From NCBI GenBank assembly GCA_020201485.1, contig JAIVGT010000277.1, positions 1 to 5,256 on the forward strand: 5,256 nucleotides of DNA, in the 5' to 3' direction. Below are positions 4,957-5,256 of the stretch, piece after piece (position 1 is the stretch's first letter; each line of letters opens with the position of its first letter). The notes beneath the pieces are model-generated. The model was not told where the DNA came from. It saw only the letters and a program-made list of their open reading frames with translations, and did not search any database. Source of the stretch: Halobacteriales archaeon (GTDB lineage: Archaea > Thermoplasmatota > SW-10-69-26 > JACQPN01 > JAIVGT01). A program made the translations under genes and the position numbers.

Positions 4957-5256
4957 TGGACGAGCCACGTGGCTCGTGCTAGTCGTCCTCGTTGCCGGCT
5001 GCCTCGGCCCTCCGCGCACTCTGCACATGGACGTTGGCACGTCATTTTCGCTCGACGAGACCTATGAGGATGTGAGGGCATGGGCGCTCCCCAACGGCTC
5101 TCCTGCTTCGGATGGCCTGGTGGTCGGCGTCTTGATCGATCGCACGCAAGTCCCCGACAGGACCATCGTCGGTCAATCGAATGGTACCCTGCAGATTCAA
5201 GTGGCCGCCTCGACGCCGCTCGCGCTCCCTCTGGACAAAAACGGTCATGGCATGGT
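4956..5256 (+). CDS. putative secreted lipoprotein, 3' partial, start disturbed
   Basis: The frame through 4955-5256 is open to the window edge and encodes TWLVLVVLVAGCLGPPRTLH and onward. This is a hydrophobic core and lipobox LVAGC (cysteine codon 5000-5002) followed by Leu-Gly, a pattern common in archaeal lipoproteins. About 85 residues follow, with a polar, beta-rich look (for example GLVVGVLIDRTQVPDRTIVG, LQIQVAA). I recognise no family. The start is uncertain. The ATG at 4956 overlaps the protease stop (TGATG) and would give MDEPR, an ideal n-region, but it is one frame off and stops at 4980-4982; one missing base between 4956 and 4970 would repair it. Without a repair, in-frame starts are TTG 4907 (long n-region, overlapping the protease) or GTG 4976 (too short). 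It is probably coupled to the protease fragment upstream. Confidence 0.5.
4960..4977. repeat. 18-base perfect palindrome
   Basis: ACGAGCCACGTGGCTCGT equals its own reverse complement over all 18 bases, with no spacer. Symmetry stops at the next pair (G at 4959 against G at 4978). It lies directly behind the ATG at 4956 and spans the place where the lipoprotein frame is lost. It could be a dimeric-regulator operator, a hairpin that affects translation, or the cause of a local sequence error. Confidence 0.7.

Noticed and set aside
1..5256. CRISPR array, tRNA, rRNA, insertion sequence or attachment site
   Set aside because: No regularly spaced repeats, cloverleaf-like sequence, transposase motif or terminal inverted repeats were seen by eye.

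Overview
The window is a very GC-rich stretch that most likely comes from an archaeon, probably an uncultured Thermoplasmata-like lineage. This is inferred from four things: a bacterio-opsin-activator-type helix-turn-helix C-terminus at the left edge, AT-rich TATA-like patches about 25-31 bases before several starts that lack a Shine-Dalgarno sequence (leaderless style), a CXXXY-type CcmE, and an archaeal-looking GC-L-G lipobox at the right edge. The proteins are not strongly acidic, which argues against a haloarchaeon.

Left part (1-1512): the end of a transcription regulator, a small two-helix membrane protein with a C-terminal zinc ribbon, and, converging on it with a 13-base overlap, a minus-strand YgfZ/GcvT-like folate-binding protein linked to Fe-S cluster enzymes. 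The roughly 60-base gap between ygfZ and the next operon holds one AT-rich patch that is suitably placed for both divergent promoters.

Centre (1573-4127): a compact cytochrome c maturation (System I) cluster in the order ccmA-ccmB-ccmE-ccmC-ccmD, with 4-base stop/start overlaps at A/B, E/C and C/D. CcmA and CcmB form the ABC transporter part, CcmC and CcmD present heme, and CcmE is the heme chaperone. CcmE carries the CXXXY heme-attachment motif instead of HXXXY, the hallmark of the variant called System I*. No ccmF, ccmG or ccmH is present in the window, and the next gene is unrelated. Two catalytic-looking signatures are unusual: CcmC lacks the tryptophans of the WWD motif, and CcmA lacks the H-loop histidine.

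Right part (4174-5256): a DUF1801 (YdhG-like) protein with a lysine/arginine-rich N-terminal tail, then an abrupt drop in GC (hand counts of about 80% in the ccm region against about 57-60% here). The low-GC end holds a broken metzincin-type zinc protease fragment (HEIGHSFGTTHD plus a Met-turn) whose upstream half lies in another frame, apparently because of one extra base in a run of six C. It is followed by the start of a secreted lipoprotein that runs off the window. The lipoprotein's natural start is also out of frame, and an 18-base perfect palindrome lies across the break.
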